Below are positions 54,926-63,239 of a stretch of DNA of 64,000 bases, one piece after another. How positions within the stretch are numbered: position 1 is the stretch's first letter; every line of letters starts with the position of its first letter. Under the pieces are notes generated by a model that worked only from the letters and a program-made list of their open reading frames with translations, was not told the origin of the DNA and searched no databases. The stretch covers positions 3,782,001 through 3,846,000 of the forward strand of contig NZ_CP118632.1 in assembly GCF_028993615.1 (NCBI RefSeq), in the 5' to 3' direction. This stretch comes from Herbaspirillum sp. WKF16. Its GTDB lineage: Bacteria > Pseudomonadota > Gammaproteobacteria > Burkholderiales > Burkholderiaceae_D. A program made the position numbers and the translations under genes.

Positions 54926-55777
54926 ATGAAAGCCCTCGACCTGGATGTGCTAGCCATGATCGTGGCGGTTGCCGATACCGGCAACATCAGCCGCGCGGCC
55001 GAACTGGTGCATCGCACGCAATCCGCGGTGAGCATGCAGATCAAGACGCTGGAGCTGGCGCTGGGCAAGCAATTGTTCGTACGCAAGCCGAGAAGCGTCA
55101 TCCCGACCCAGGATGGCGAGGTCTTGCTGACCTATGCGCGGCGCATGCTGACCCTGCGCGACGAGGCCTGGGCCGCGGTGGTGCGCCCGGACGTGACGGG
55201 CCGCGTGGTGATCGGCGTGCCGGACGACTACGCCTCGTCGCTGTTCCCGTCCATCCTGAAGAAATTCTCGGCCACCTATCCGAAGGTGGAGATCCAGGTG
55301 GTCGGCCTGCCCAGCCTGGCGCTGGCGCCGATGGTCAAGGACGGCACGGTGGACCTGGTGTGCGCCACGCGCGTCAAGGGGATTTCGGGGGAGTTCATCC
55401 GCTTCGAACCGATGGTCTGGGCCACGGTGCCGAGCGCCAGCGACATCTGGCGCGAACGGCCGCTGCCGATCGCGGTGTTCCTGCCCGGCAGCGTGGCCAG
55501 GGAAAACGCCATCCGCAGCCTGGAGCAGGCCAGGATCGGCTACCGCACGTCCTATGAAAGCCCCAGCCTGATGGGACTCCTGAGCATGGTGGAGGCGGGT
55601 CTCGCGGTGGCGCCGCTGGCGCGCTGCGCGGTGCCGCGCCATTTCACGCTGCTGGACCAGGCGCACGGCCTGCCCGACATCGCGCCGCTGGAAGTGGTGC
55701 TGGCGCGCAGCGCGAAATCCAAACGCCCGCCCTGCGACTTCCTGGCCGAGAAGATCATGTCCGAACTGCGGCGCTGA
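54926..55777 (+). CDS. LysR-family transcriptional regulator
   Basis: 283 residues. N-terminal winged helix (about 4-65): LDVLAMIVAVADTGNISRAA and VHRTQSAVSMQIKTLELALG. C-terminal substrate-binding fold (about 90-280) with VIGVPDDYASSLFP. The ligand is unknown. Divergent from the alpha/beta-hydrolase gene, its likely target. Confidence 0.93.
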   Translation: MKALDLDVLAMIVAVADTGNISRAAELVHRTQSAVSMQIKTLELALGKQLFVRKPRSVIPTQDGEVLLTYARRMLTLRDEAWAAVVRPDVTGRVVIGVPDDYASSLFPSILKKFSATYPKVEIQVVGLPSLALAPMVKDGTVDLVCATRVKGISGEFIRFEPMVWATVPSASDIWRERPLPIAVFLPGSVARENAIRSLEQARIGYRTSYESPSLMGLLSMVEAGLAVAPLARCAVPRHFTLLDQAHGLPDIAPLEVVLARSAKSKRPPCDFLAEKIMSELRR

Positions 55778-55788
55778 ACGCCATCGCC

Positions 55789-56010
55789 TCAGGCGTCGCC
55801 CTTGCCCTCGGCGCGCAGCATGCGGGCGAATTCGCCATCCACCGCCTCCTGCTTCGCGCGCTCCTCCCGGGCGCGCCGCTGGGCGGCGTACACCTCGGAA
55901 TGAATGCGCCACTGCTCCAGGTGGCGGAAGTAGGTGGAGCCGCTGTCCACGCGCCTGAGCGCGCCCACGGCATCCACCGGTATCACTGCGGTCACGGGAT
56001 TGCGCGCCAT
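55789..56010 (-). CDS. Hypothetical small protein (73 aa)
   Basis: GAGGAGG lies four nt before the ATG at 56010, a very strong ribosome-binding site. MARNPVTAVIPVDAVGALRR is followed by a charged Arg/Glu/Ala helix and an acidic tail. Soluble. It follows the 161-aa membrane protein gene by 47 nt on the same strand, so probably co-transcribed. No family recognised. Confidence 0.65.
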   Translation of the reverse strand: MARNPVTAVIPVDAVGALRRVDSGSTYFRHLEQWRIHSEVYAAQRRAREERAKQEAVDGEFARMLRAEGKGDA

Positions 56011-56057
56011 ACGGCCTCCTCGGTCAATGCCCCGTGCTCGGGGAACTCAGGCCGCCG

Positions 56058-56543
56058 CTATGCGCGCGGCCTTGCCTTTTTACGCAAGAACACCAGCTGG
56101 GCGCCCAGGCCGACCACCAGCATGAGCGCCAGGCTGCCCTGGAATCCCAGCAGCAGCGGCGACTTCAGGTCGGTGACAAAGGGATGGCCGTCGGGCACCC
56201 GGCGCAGCGTTTCGGTGACGGTGGGCACCATCAGCAGGAACATGGTCAGCGACAGGAATATGGTTTCGACATAGACCGCCGCGCGTCCCAGCCAGGCCAT
56301 CCTGCCCACGCCGTAGCCGGCCAGCAGGAAGAACAGCGTGGCCACGCCGATGCCATAGCTTACAGGTTGCTTCGCCACCAGGAACACCGTCACCGCGCCG
56401 ATCAGCATCGAGACGAAATATACCGCGCCGGGGATGGAGCGCGGCACGATGCGCCCATGCCGGGCGAACATGTACAGGGCCACGGGAATGGCAGGCAGGC
56501 TGCCCAGGGTGTGGATCCAGCCGAGTGAAGAGATTCCGAACAT
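56058..56543 (-). CDS. Four-helix membrane protein (161 aa)
   Basis: Start at 56543 (MFGISSLGWIHTLGSLPAIP), with AAGGATGACCCC upstream; a 12-residue extension is rejected. Four or five transmembrane helices, with an Arg/Lys-rich C terminus (FLRKKARPRA) that should face the cytoplasm. A CTACC-N8-GGTAG operator lies 71-88 nt upstream and matches the site before the TetR gene, so it is a likely TetR target. No named family recognised with confidence. Confidence 0.75.
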   Translation of the reverse strand: MFGISSLGWIHTLGSLPAIPVALYMFARHGRIVPRSIPGAVYFVSMLIGAVTVFLVAKQPVSYGIGVATLFFLLAGYGVGRMAWLGRAAVYVETIFLSLTMFLLMVPTVTETLRRVPDGHPFVTDLKSPLLLGFQGSLALMLVVGLGAQLVFLRKKARPRA

Positions 56544-56613
56544 GGGGTCATCCTTTTGATTGATCGATTGAGTGAACATGCCCAGGGCGGATTACCGCAT
56601 TGCCGCCCGAAAA

Positions 56614-56631
56614 CTACCTACTAATCGGTAG
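56614..56631. promoter_or_regulatory. TetR operator copy 1
   Basis: CTACCTACTAATCGGTAG: CTACC and GGTAG arms separated by 8 nt, followed by ATT. Same arms, spacing and flank as copy 2 at 57290-57307. Upstream of the membrane protein gene. Confidence 0.75.
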
Positions 56632-56686
56632 ATTCATTGCTTAAAAATTGGAGGGCGTTTGCCCTCCTCGTACATCCTGACTACGC

Positions 56687-57280
56687 TCAGGCCGGCCGCG
56701 CGAAGCGCGCCAGCAAGGGATTGACGATGGAACCGAACATCCCGGCGTCGCCATACGCGCGCGCCGACAGCATCGCGCCGTGGACTACTGCCATGAAGAT
56801 CTCGGCCTCGATCTGCGCGGGCCCGCTCAGTTGCAATGCGCCCTCGCTGGCGCCGCGCTCCAGCACCGCCGTGAGCCACCCCGACAGCGTGCGGAAATAG
56901 GCCTTTACCTCGAGCGCGATCTCCGGCGGCAAGACCGGCATCTCGATAGCCAGCAAGGCGCACAGGCAGAACGAGGAGGCCGGGTCGCCGATGCAGGCCT
57001 CCCAATAAGCGATATAACCGCGCAGCTGTTCCAGCGGCTGCGGCACCTGCCGCTCCATCCCCGCGATGCCGGCCTGCGCCTCCTCGCGGTAGCGCGCCAC
57101 CAGCGTGCGCACCAGTTCCGCCTTGCTGGGGAAGTGGTGGTGGATGCTGGCGTTGCGGATGCCGATCACCTTGGCGATGTCGGCGTAGCTGAAGCCGTTG
57201 TAGCCGCCGGCCACGATCAGCGATTGCGCGCAGCGCAGGATGTTGTCGGCGGTGCTGGAAGTGCTTGCAGTGTTGACCAT
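56687..57280 (-). CDS. TetR-family transcriptional repressor
   Basis: 197 residues from ATG 57280; a GTG two codons upstream is an alternative. N-terminal helix-turn-helix (about 10-55) with GYNGFSYADIAKVIGIRNAS and IHHHFPSKAELV. The C-terminal ligand domain carries two cysteines (FCLCALLAIEMPV). It sits between two matching operators, so it likely represses itself and the downstream membrane-protein gene. The MFS gene is immediately upstream on the same strand. Confidence 0.92.
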   Translation of the reverse strand: MVNTASTSSTADNILRCAQSLIVAGGYNGFSYADIAKVIGIRNASIHHHFPSKAELVRTLVARYREEAQAGIAGMERQVPQPLEQLRGYIAYWEACIGDPASSFCLCALLAIEMPVLPPEIALEVKAYFRTLSGWLTAVLERGASEGALQLSGPAQIEAEIFMAVVHGAMLSARAYGDAGMFGSIVNPLLARFARPA

Positions 57281-57289
57281 GCGCACAGC

Positions 57290-57315
57290 CTACCTTTTAG
57301 TAGGTAGATTGTCAA
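57290..57315 (-). promoter_or_regulatory. TetR operator copy 2 with -35 element
   Basis: CTACC-N8-GGTAG at 57290-57307, 10 nt before the TetR start. On the minus strand TTGACA (57310-57315) directly abuts it, so the repressor would cover the promoter spacer. A good -10 hexamer was not identified. Confidence 0.75.
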
Positions 57316-57364
57316 ACACAATATCGGATGTCGATCCGGCAACACGCGCGCCGCGCGGCATGGC

Positions 57365-58819
57365 CTAGGGCCGGGCCACGCGCAGCTTGCCGATGCGGCT
57401 GAAGCTGACCAGCGTGGCCACCGCCGTGGCCGCCACCGCGACCCACAAGGCCAGCCTGATGGCGGCCGCGTCTTGCGCCGCGCTCATCTGCGCCTGGCCG
57501 TGCGACAGCGCCGCCGTCGCGTACATCGACAGGATGATCCCCAGGAAGGCCGCGCCCAGGCATTGGCCGAAGGTGCGCATGATGGCCAGCACGCCGGAAG
57601 CATTGCCGCTGCGCTCGCGCGAGACGCTGCCCAGCATCTCGCGGTTGTTGGGACTCTGGAAGAAACCGAAACCCATGCCGCACACCAGCGCGCGCCAGCC
57701 GATGTCCCAGGCTTGCGCCTGGTCGGGCAACAGCGCCAGCAAGGCCAGCCCGACGGCGAACACCGCCAGCCCCGCGGTCGAGAGCAAGGCCGCCGGATAG
57801 CGGTCGGCCAGGCGGCCGGCATGCGGCGCCACCAGCACGATGCCGATCGGCCAGGGCGTAAACAGCAGCGCCGAGCCGAACGCGCTGTAGCCGTAGGCGT
57901 TCTGGAACAGGAAGGGCAAGGCCACGAAAGCGATGCCCTGCCCCACGAAGGAAGCCAGCGAGGTCAGCGCCGCCAGCGAGAAGCGCGCGGATGAAAAGAT
58001 GTCCAGCGGCAGCAGGGGTTCGCGCGCGCGCCGCTGCACCTTGACGAAGGCCGCTCCGCACAGCAGCGCGGCCAGGGCATAGGCCAGCGCGGTCAGCATG
58101 GCTTCCCGCTCCTGCCCGTGATGGGCCAGCTGCGAACAGGAGTCCGCCGCCATGATCATGGCGCCCATCGCCAGCGCCGACAGCACCGCGCCGGCGACGT
58201 CGAAGGGCGCCTCCTTGCGCACGCGCCGGCCGGGAATCGCGCGCAGCGAGAGCGCCATCGCCCCCAGGCCCAGCGGCACGTTGATGGCGAACAGCCAGGG
58301 CCAACTCAGCGCCGCCAGCAAGGTGCCGCCCAGCGCCGGGCCGACCGCCGTGCTGGCGGCGACCAGCACCGCGTTCAGGCCGAGGATGCGCCCCAGCAGC
58401 CGGCTGGGAAAGACGGTGCGGTGGATCGCCGGCGCGATGCTCAACATCGCGGCGCCGCCGACGCCCTGCAGCACGCGCATGGCGATCAGCATGCCGGCCG
58501 ACTGCGACAGCGCGCACCCCAGCGAGGCCAGCGTGAATACCGCCAGCCCGGCGCTGAACTGGGCGCGGAATCCCACCCGGCCCGACAGCGAGGCGAAGGC
58601 CGCCAGCGTCATCGCGGTGGACAGCAGGTAGGCGTTGGAGACCCAGATGGCGGTGCCGACCGTGGTGTCCAGCGCGCGCGTGATCTGCGGCAGCGCGACG
58701 TTGACGATGGTGCCGTCGAACACCGCCATGGTGGTGGTGATCATCACGGCGATCATGGCCAGTCGCCGCTCGGCGCCCGGCAGGCCCTCGTCGCCCGGCT
58801 TGTCGGAAAACAATTCCAT
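57365..58819 (-). CDS. MFS drug/metabolite exporter (DHA2, 14-helix type)
   Basis: 484 residues with about 14 transmembrane helices. Motif D1/C-type features of the EmrB/QacA family: TTTMAVFDGTIVNVALPQI in helix 1, SGRVGFRAQF (motif A region) and LNAVLVAASTAVGPALGG (motif C). It should export drugs or metabolites using proton motive force. It diverges from the LysR gene at 58944 and lies upstream of the TetR gene; either could regulate it. No TetR operator was seen at its own promoter, so LysR is the better candidate. Confidence 0.92.
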   Translation of the reverse strand: MELFSDKPGDEGLPGAERRLAMIAVMITTTMAVFDGTIVNVALPQITRALDTTVGTAIWVSNAYLLSTAMTLAAFASLSGRVGFRAQFSAGLAVFTLASLGCALSQSAGMLIAMRVLQGVGGAAMLSIAPAIHRTVFPSRLLGRILGLNAVLVAASTAVGPALGGTLLAALSWPWLFAINVPLGLGAMALSLRAIPGRRVRKEAPFDVAGAVLSALAMGAMIMAADSCSQLAHHGQEREAMLTALAYALAALLCGAAFVKVQRRAREPLLPLDIFSSARFSLAALTSLASFVGQGIAFVALPFLFQNAYGYSAFGSALLFTPWPIGIVLVAPHAGRLADRYPAALLSTAGLAVFAVGLALLALLPDQAQAWDIGWRALVCGMGFGFFQSPNNREMLGSVSRERSGNASGVLAIMRTFGQCLGAAFLGIILSMYATAALSHGQAQMSAAQDAAAIRLALWVAVAATAVATLVSFSRIGKLRVARP

Positions 58820-58943
58820 GGCTGCTGCTTCCTTTCGATGTGGAAGCCTGCACTATAGCGGCACATCAACCATGGCGGAAGACGCAGCAGTTGCACTTAA
58901 TACCTGCATGAAACGCCATATCTTCCGTGCTAGCATGCGCTGC

Positions 58944-59879
58944 ATGAGCGAACCCGACCTGAACCTGCTGATCGCGCTGGATGCGCTGCTGACCGAGGAA
59001 AGCGTGGCCAGGGCGGCGCGCCGGCTGCGCCTGTCGGCCTCGGCCATGAGCCGCACGCTGGCGCGCCTGCGCGAGGAAACCGGCGATCCCCTGCTGGTTC
59101 GGGCCGGCCGCCGCATGGTGCTCACGCCCTGCGCCGAAGGCTTGCGCGAGCGCGCCAGGAACGCGGTGCACGAGGCCCGCTCGCTGCTGCGCCCGGCTAC
59201 GCCCGAACCCGACCTGTCGAGCCTGCAGCGCACCTTCACGATCCGCGCCAACGACGGCTTCATCGAGACCTTCGGCGCCCGCCTGATCGGCGCGGTGCAT
59301 GCCGAGGCGCCGCTGCTGCGGCTGTGCTTCGCGCCCAAGCTGGAAAAGTCGCCGCGCTTCCTGCGCGAGGGCACCGCAGACCTCGAGATCGGCGTGGTGG
59401 GAGACATGGGGCCCGAAGTGCGCATCCAGGCGTTGTATCGCGACCGCTTCGTCGGCGTGGTGCGCCGGGGCCATCCGCTGGCCGGCGCGCGCAAGGTCAC
59501 GGTGGAGCGCTACCTGGCCTTCGGCCACGTGGTGGTGTCGCGCCATGGCGAAAGCCATGGGCCGGTGGATGAAGCGCTGGCCGCGCGCGGCCTGGAGCGC
59601 AGCGTGGCGGCGCTGGTGCCGAGCTTCCCGAGCGCGCTGGCGGTGGCACGCGCCTCCGACCTGGTCGCGCTGGTGCCGGCCTCCTTCCTCGACGTGCCGC
59701 CGGAGCGCCAGAAGGATGCGCGTTCGCCGGCCACCTTCGCCTTCGACCTGCCGCTGGCGACGGCGCCGATCACCATTTCGCTGATGTGGCACCCGCGGCT
59801 GGAACAGGATCCGGTGCACCGCTGGCTGCGCGAGGTGGTGCGCCGGGTGTGCGGCGCGCCGCGCACGGCGCGCAAATGA
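58944..59879 (+). CDS. LysR-family transcriptional regulator
   Basis: 311 residues from ATG 58944 (MSEPDLNLLIALDALLTEES); an ATG three codons earlier is possible. Helix-turn-helix (about 5-62) with SVARAARRLRLSASAMSRTL, then a substrate-binding domain with LQRTFTIRANDGFIETFGAR and RDRFVGVVRRGHPLA, close to the NodD/SyrM-like subgroup. Divergent from the MFS exporter, its likely target. Its stop is 3 nt from the converging rbsD stop. Confidence 0.9.
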   Translation: MSEPDLNLLIALDALLTEESVARAARRLRLSASAMSRTLARLREETGDPLLVRAGRRMVLTPCAEGLRERARNAVHEARSLLRPATPEPDLSSLQRTFTIRANDGFIETFGARLIGAVHAEAPLLRLCFAPKLEKSPRFLREGTADLEIGVVGDMGPEVRIQALYRDRFVGVVRRGHPLAGARKVTVERYLAFGHVVVSRHGESHGPVDEALAARGLERSVAALVPSFPSALAVARASDLVALVPASFLDVPPERQKDARSPATFAFDLPLATAPITISLMWHPRLEQDPVHRWLREVVRRVCGAPRTARK

Positions 59880-59882
59880 ATC

Positions 59883-60275
59883 TCAGAACACCACGCCCGA
59901 GGCCAGGATGATGTTGGCGTAGGGCGTGCATTCGCCGGTGCGCACGAAGGCGCGCGCATTGCGCGTGCGCTCCTTGAAGTCCTCGTGCGGCACCAGCCGG
60001 CGCGAGGCCAGGCCCAGCGCCTTGATCTGCGCCGCCAGCTGCGGGCTGCGCTCGTCCAGTTCGGTGGCCAGCAGGTGGTGCTCCACTTCCAGCTCGCTCA
60101 ACACCGCCTTGAGCACGCTCATGAAATCCGGCAGGCCGCGCGTGACGGCAAGGTCGATCACCGGCACGCCCGCCGGCGCCGGCAAGCCGGCATCGCCGAT
60201 GACGATGGTGTCGCCATGGCCCATCGCGGCGATGACTTGCGAGAGGGCGGCGTTGAGCAGCAGGGTCTTTTTCAT
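59883..60275 (-). CDS. rbsD: D-ribose pyranase
   Basis: 130 residues. Interconverts beta-pyranose and beta-furanose ribose before phosphorylation. [20 protein letters not shown] carries the catalytic His20, followed by [11 protein letters not shown] and a C-terminal [12 protein letters not shown], all RbsD signatures. AAGGACTCC precedes the ATG. Last gene of the ribose operon, 19 nt after rbsK. Confidence 0.96.
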   Translation of the reverse strand: MKKTLLLNAALSQVIAAMGHGDTIVIGDAGLPAPAGVPVIDLAVTRGLPDFMSVLKAVLSELEVEHHLLATELDERSPQLAAQIKALGLASRRLVPHEDFKERTRNARAFVRTGECTPYANIILASGVVF

Positions 60276-60294
60276 CGGAGTCCTTGGAAGAAAA

Positions 60295-61194
60295 TCAGAG
60301 GATGACTTCGTCGCGCATCGGGATCGAGGTCTGGGCGCCGGCGCGCGTGACGCTCAGCGCGGCGGCGGCCTGGCCGTAGGCGATCGCCTCGAACTCGCCG
60401 CGCCCCTCTTCCAGCGCGGCGATGAAGCCGCCGATGAAGGTGTCGCCGGCGGCGGTGGTGTCGACCGCCTTGACCCGCCTGGCCTCCTGGTGGCGCTTGC
60501 CCGCTTTCCCAAAGGAGCCGTACACGCCCTTCTCGCCCAGCGTCACCACCACGTTGCGCGCGCCCAGGCGATGCAGCTTGTCGGCCAGCTGGGGAATGTC
60601 GTCGGACTGTTCTTCGGCCAGCATCGCGGCCTCGATCTCGTTCAAGATCAGGTAGTCGATCTTTTGCAGCAACTCGCGCGGCAAGGCCTGCGCCGGGGCC
60701 GGGTTGAGCACCACCGTCTTGCCCAGCGCATGCGCCGCTTCGACCGCGTGCAGCACCGTCGGGATCGGCACCTCCAGCTGCAGCAGCACGATCGACGCCG
60801 ACGCGATCAGCGCGCGGGCGCGCTCGATGTGCTCGACGTCGAGCCGGCCGTTGGCGCCGGCCGCCAGCACGATGCTGTTCTGGCCGTCGCGGTCGACCAT
60901 GATGGAGGCGATGCCGGTGGCCTCGCCGTCGATGGTGTCGACGCAGACATCGTCGATGCCGTTGGCGACGAGAGACGCACGCATCTGGCGGCCGAAGGCG
61001 TCGCCGCCGACGCAGGCCACCATGGCCACGCGCGCGCCGCCGGCCGACAGCCGCGCGCAGGCCACCGCCTGGTTGGCGCCCTTGCCGCCGGGGATGGTCA
61101 TGAACTTTTCCCCGGCCAGGGTTTCCCCCGGCGCGGGCATGCGCGGCACGCGCAGCACCAGGTCCATGTTCACGCTGCCGATGATGACGATCAT
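60295..61194 (-). CDS. rbsK: Ribokinase
   Basis: 299 residues. PfkB-family sugar kinase phosphorylating ribose at O5. [20 protein letters not shown] and [10 protein letters not shown] near the N terminus, and the ATP/anion-hole motif [13 protein letters not shown] with the catalytic Asp. The start overlaps the rbsR stop by 4 nt (ATGA). Downstream of the transporter and regulator genes, upstream of rbsD. Confidence 0.95.
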   Translation of the reverse strand: MIVIIGSVNMDLVLRVPRMPAPGETLAGEKFMTIPGGKGANQAVACARLSAGGARVAMVACVGGDAFGRQMRASLVANGIDDVCVDTIDGEATGIASIMVDRDGQNSIVLAAGANGRLDVEHIERARALIASASIVLLQLEVPIPTVLHAVEAAHALGKTVVLNPAPAQALPRELLQKIDYLILNEIEAAMLAEEQSDDIPQLADKLHRLGARNVVVTLGEKGVYGSFGKAGKRHQEARRVKAVDTTAAGDTFIGGFIAALEEGRGEFEAIAYGQAAAALSVTRAGAQTSIPMRDEVIL

Positions 61195-62201
61195 GTTTTG
61201 CCTTGGTTCCGGTAAGGGGCCGTGGAGCCCCGCGTTTGCAATTGCGGCGCCACCGTCTCGCGCCGCGCCGGCAGCGTCGGGTCGGCAATGCGTTCCAGCA
61301 GGAACTGCGCGGTCAGGTTGCCCAGGCGGCGCGTGTTCTGCGCCACCGTGGTGAGCGGCGGGTGGACGAACTGGGCCAGCTCGATATCGTCGAAGCCGAC
61401 CACCGAGAGTTCGCCCGGCACCTCGATCTGCAGCTCGCCGGCCGCGCGCAGCACGCCGATGGCCATCATGTCGTTGCAGCAGAACACGGCGTCCGGCCGC
61501 GCCGGACGCTGCAGCAGCTGCATCGCCGCATGGTAGCCGCCACTGCTGCTGAAGTCGGCATGCAGCAGGTCGGGCGCGGCCAGCTTCCGGCCGCCCTCGC
61601 GCAGCGTCGCGCGCAGGCCCTCGACCCGTTCATCCGACAGCGCCAGCCCCAGCGGGCCGGCGATGCAGGCCACGCGGCGGCGCCCGAGCGCCAGCAGGTG
61701 GCGCGCCGCCAATTGCCCGCCCAGCACGTTGTCGGTGCTGACCAGGTCGATGTCCATTTCCTTGGGCGCGCGGTCCAGCAGCACGGTGGGGATTTCCAGC
61801 CGACCCATGGGCTTCAGGTCGGTCTGGGTCAGCGTGGCGATGATCAGGCCGTCGCAGCGCTTGGTCTGCAGCACCTGCAGGTAGTCGCGCTGCTTGTCCG
61901 GATCGTCGTCCGAGTTGCACAGGATGACGCTGTAGCCGGCCTCGTAGCAGTAGTCCTCGATGCCGCGCGCCAGCTCCGAGAAATACGGGTTGGTATTGTT
62001 GGGGATGATCAGGCCGATGCTGCCGGTCACCTTGCTCTTCAACGAACGCGCCAGCGCGCTGGGCACGTAGGCCAGCTCCTCGACCGCGCGCAGCACGCGC
62101 TCGCGCGCCTGCTCGCTGACCGGGCGGGTTTCGTTGAGCACATGGGAGACCGTGGTGTAAGACACTCCGGCCAGCCTGGCGACGTCCTTGATGGTTGACA
62201 T
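61191..62201 (-). CDS. rbsR: LacI-family ribose operon repressor
   Basis: 336 residues. N-terminal helix-turn-helix TIKDVARLAGVSYTTVSHVL with the hinge helix YVPSALARSLK, then a periplasmic-binding-like core (GSIGLIIPNNTNPYFSELAR). It sits inside the rbs operon, between rbsC and rbsK, rather than at its end as in E. coli, so it would be co-induced with its targets. Ribose as ligand is inferred from context. Confidence 0.92.
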   Translation of the reverse strand: MSTIKDVARLAGVSYTTVSHVLNETRPVSEQARERVLRAVEELAYVPSALARSLKSKVTGSIGLIIPNNTNPYFSELARGIEDYCYEAGYSVILCNSDDDPDKQRDYLQVLQTKRCDGLIIATLTQTDLKPMGRLEIPTVLLDRAPKEMDIDLVSTDNVLGGQLAARHLLALGRRRVACIAGPLGLALSDERVEGLRATLREGGRKLAAPDLLHADFSSSGGYHAAMQLLQRPARPDAVFCCNDMMAIGVLRAAGELQIEVPGELSVVGFDDIELAQFVHPPLTTVAQNTRRLGNLTAQFLLERIADPTLPARRETVAPQLQTRGSTAPYRNQGKT

Positions 62202-62226
62202 GGATCGGTCTTGGGTAAGCCCGCGC

Positions 62227-63201
62227 TCAGCGCGCGTGGCGCTGGCCGCGCCGGCGATAGGTATCGAGGATCACGGCCACGACAATGACCGCGCCCGTGA
62301 TGATACGCTTCATCGGCTCGGACACGCCGACCTGCGCCAGCCCGGCCTCCAGCACCGAAATGATCAGCACGCCGATGAAGGTGCTGATGATGGAGCCGCG
62401 ACCGCCCATCAGGCTGGTGCCGCCGATCACCACCGCCGCGATCACCTGCAGCTCCATGCCGACGCCGCCGTTGGGGTCGGCCGCTTCCAGGCGCGACACC
62501 TGGAACAGCGCGGCGATGCCGGCAAAGGCGCCCATCAGCGCGAACGCCAGCACCTTGCTCGGGTTGGGGTTCACTCCCGACAGCCGCACCGCTTCCTCGT
62601 TGGTACCGATGCCGATCCAGTAGCGGCCCAGCACGGTGCGCGTCAACACCAGGTGCGCCGCCACCACGATGGCGATGGCGGACAGGAAGGCCGGCGACAT
62701 GCCCAGCAACACCGGCGAGCTGACCCCGTCCACCGCGCTGCCGATGTATTCGGTGCGCGAGTTGGTGACCTGGTAGGCCAGGCCGCGGGCGATCTCCAGC
62801 ACGCCCAGCGAGACGATGAAGGACGGGATGCGCCAGTGCACCGAGACCAGCCCGGTCAGCGTGCCGCAGGCGGCCGCCACCACCATGCCCAGCAAGGCGG
62901 CGGCGTACAGCGGCCAGCCCCAGCGCACCATGGCCATGGACAGCATGGAGGCCGCCAGCGCCATCACCGAGCCGACCGAGAGGTCGATGCCGCCGATGAT
63001 CAGGATGAAGGTCATGCCCACCGCCATCACCACCAGCGGCGGGATGTCGTTGGACAGCGTGATGAAGGTGGCCGCGCTCAGGAAGTTCTCGCTGAGGAAG
63101 GCGAACATGACGCACATCGCCAGCAACGCGGCGACCAGTCCCAGGTAGTTCTTGGCGCCGGCCAGCCAGGTGGCCCGGCGGGTATTGGAGGAAGTCAGCA
63201 T
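62227..63201 (-). CDS. rbsC: Ribose ABC transporter permease
   Basis: 324 residues from ATG 63201 (MLTSSNTRRATWLAGAKNYL); longer open frame upstream is Arg-rich and rejected. Eight or more transmembrane helices and the family signature [20 protein letters not shown] and LQVIAAVVIGGTSLMGGRGS. Lies 38 nt after rbsA and 25 nt before rbsR. Confidence 0.94.
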   Translation of the reverse strand: MLTSSNTRRATWLAGAKNYLGLVAALLAMCVMFAFLSENFLSAATFITLSNDIPPLVVMAVGMTFILIIGGIDLSVGSVMALAASMLSMAMVRWGWPLYAAALLGMVVAAACGTLTGLVSVHWRIPSFIVSLGVLEIARGLAYQVTNSRTEYIGSAVDGVSSPVLLGMSPAFLSAIAIVVAAHLVLTRTVLGRYWIGIGTNEEAVRLSGVNPNPSKVLAFALMGAFAGIAALFQVSRLEAADPNGGVGMELQVIAAVVIGGTSLMGGRGSIISTFIGVLIISVLEAGLAQVGVSEPMKRIITGAVIVVAVILDTYRRRGQRHAR

Positions 63202-63239
63202 GTGTTCGGTGTCCCGTGATCCGTTGTTCTGTGACGGCG

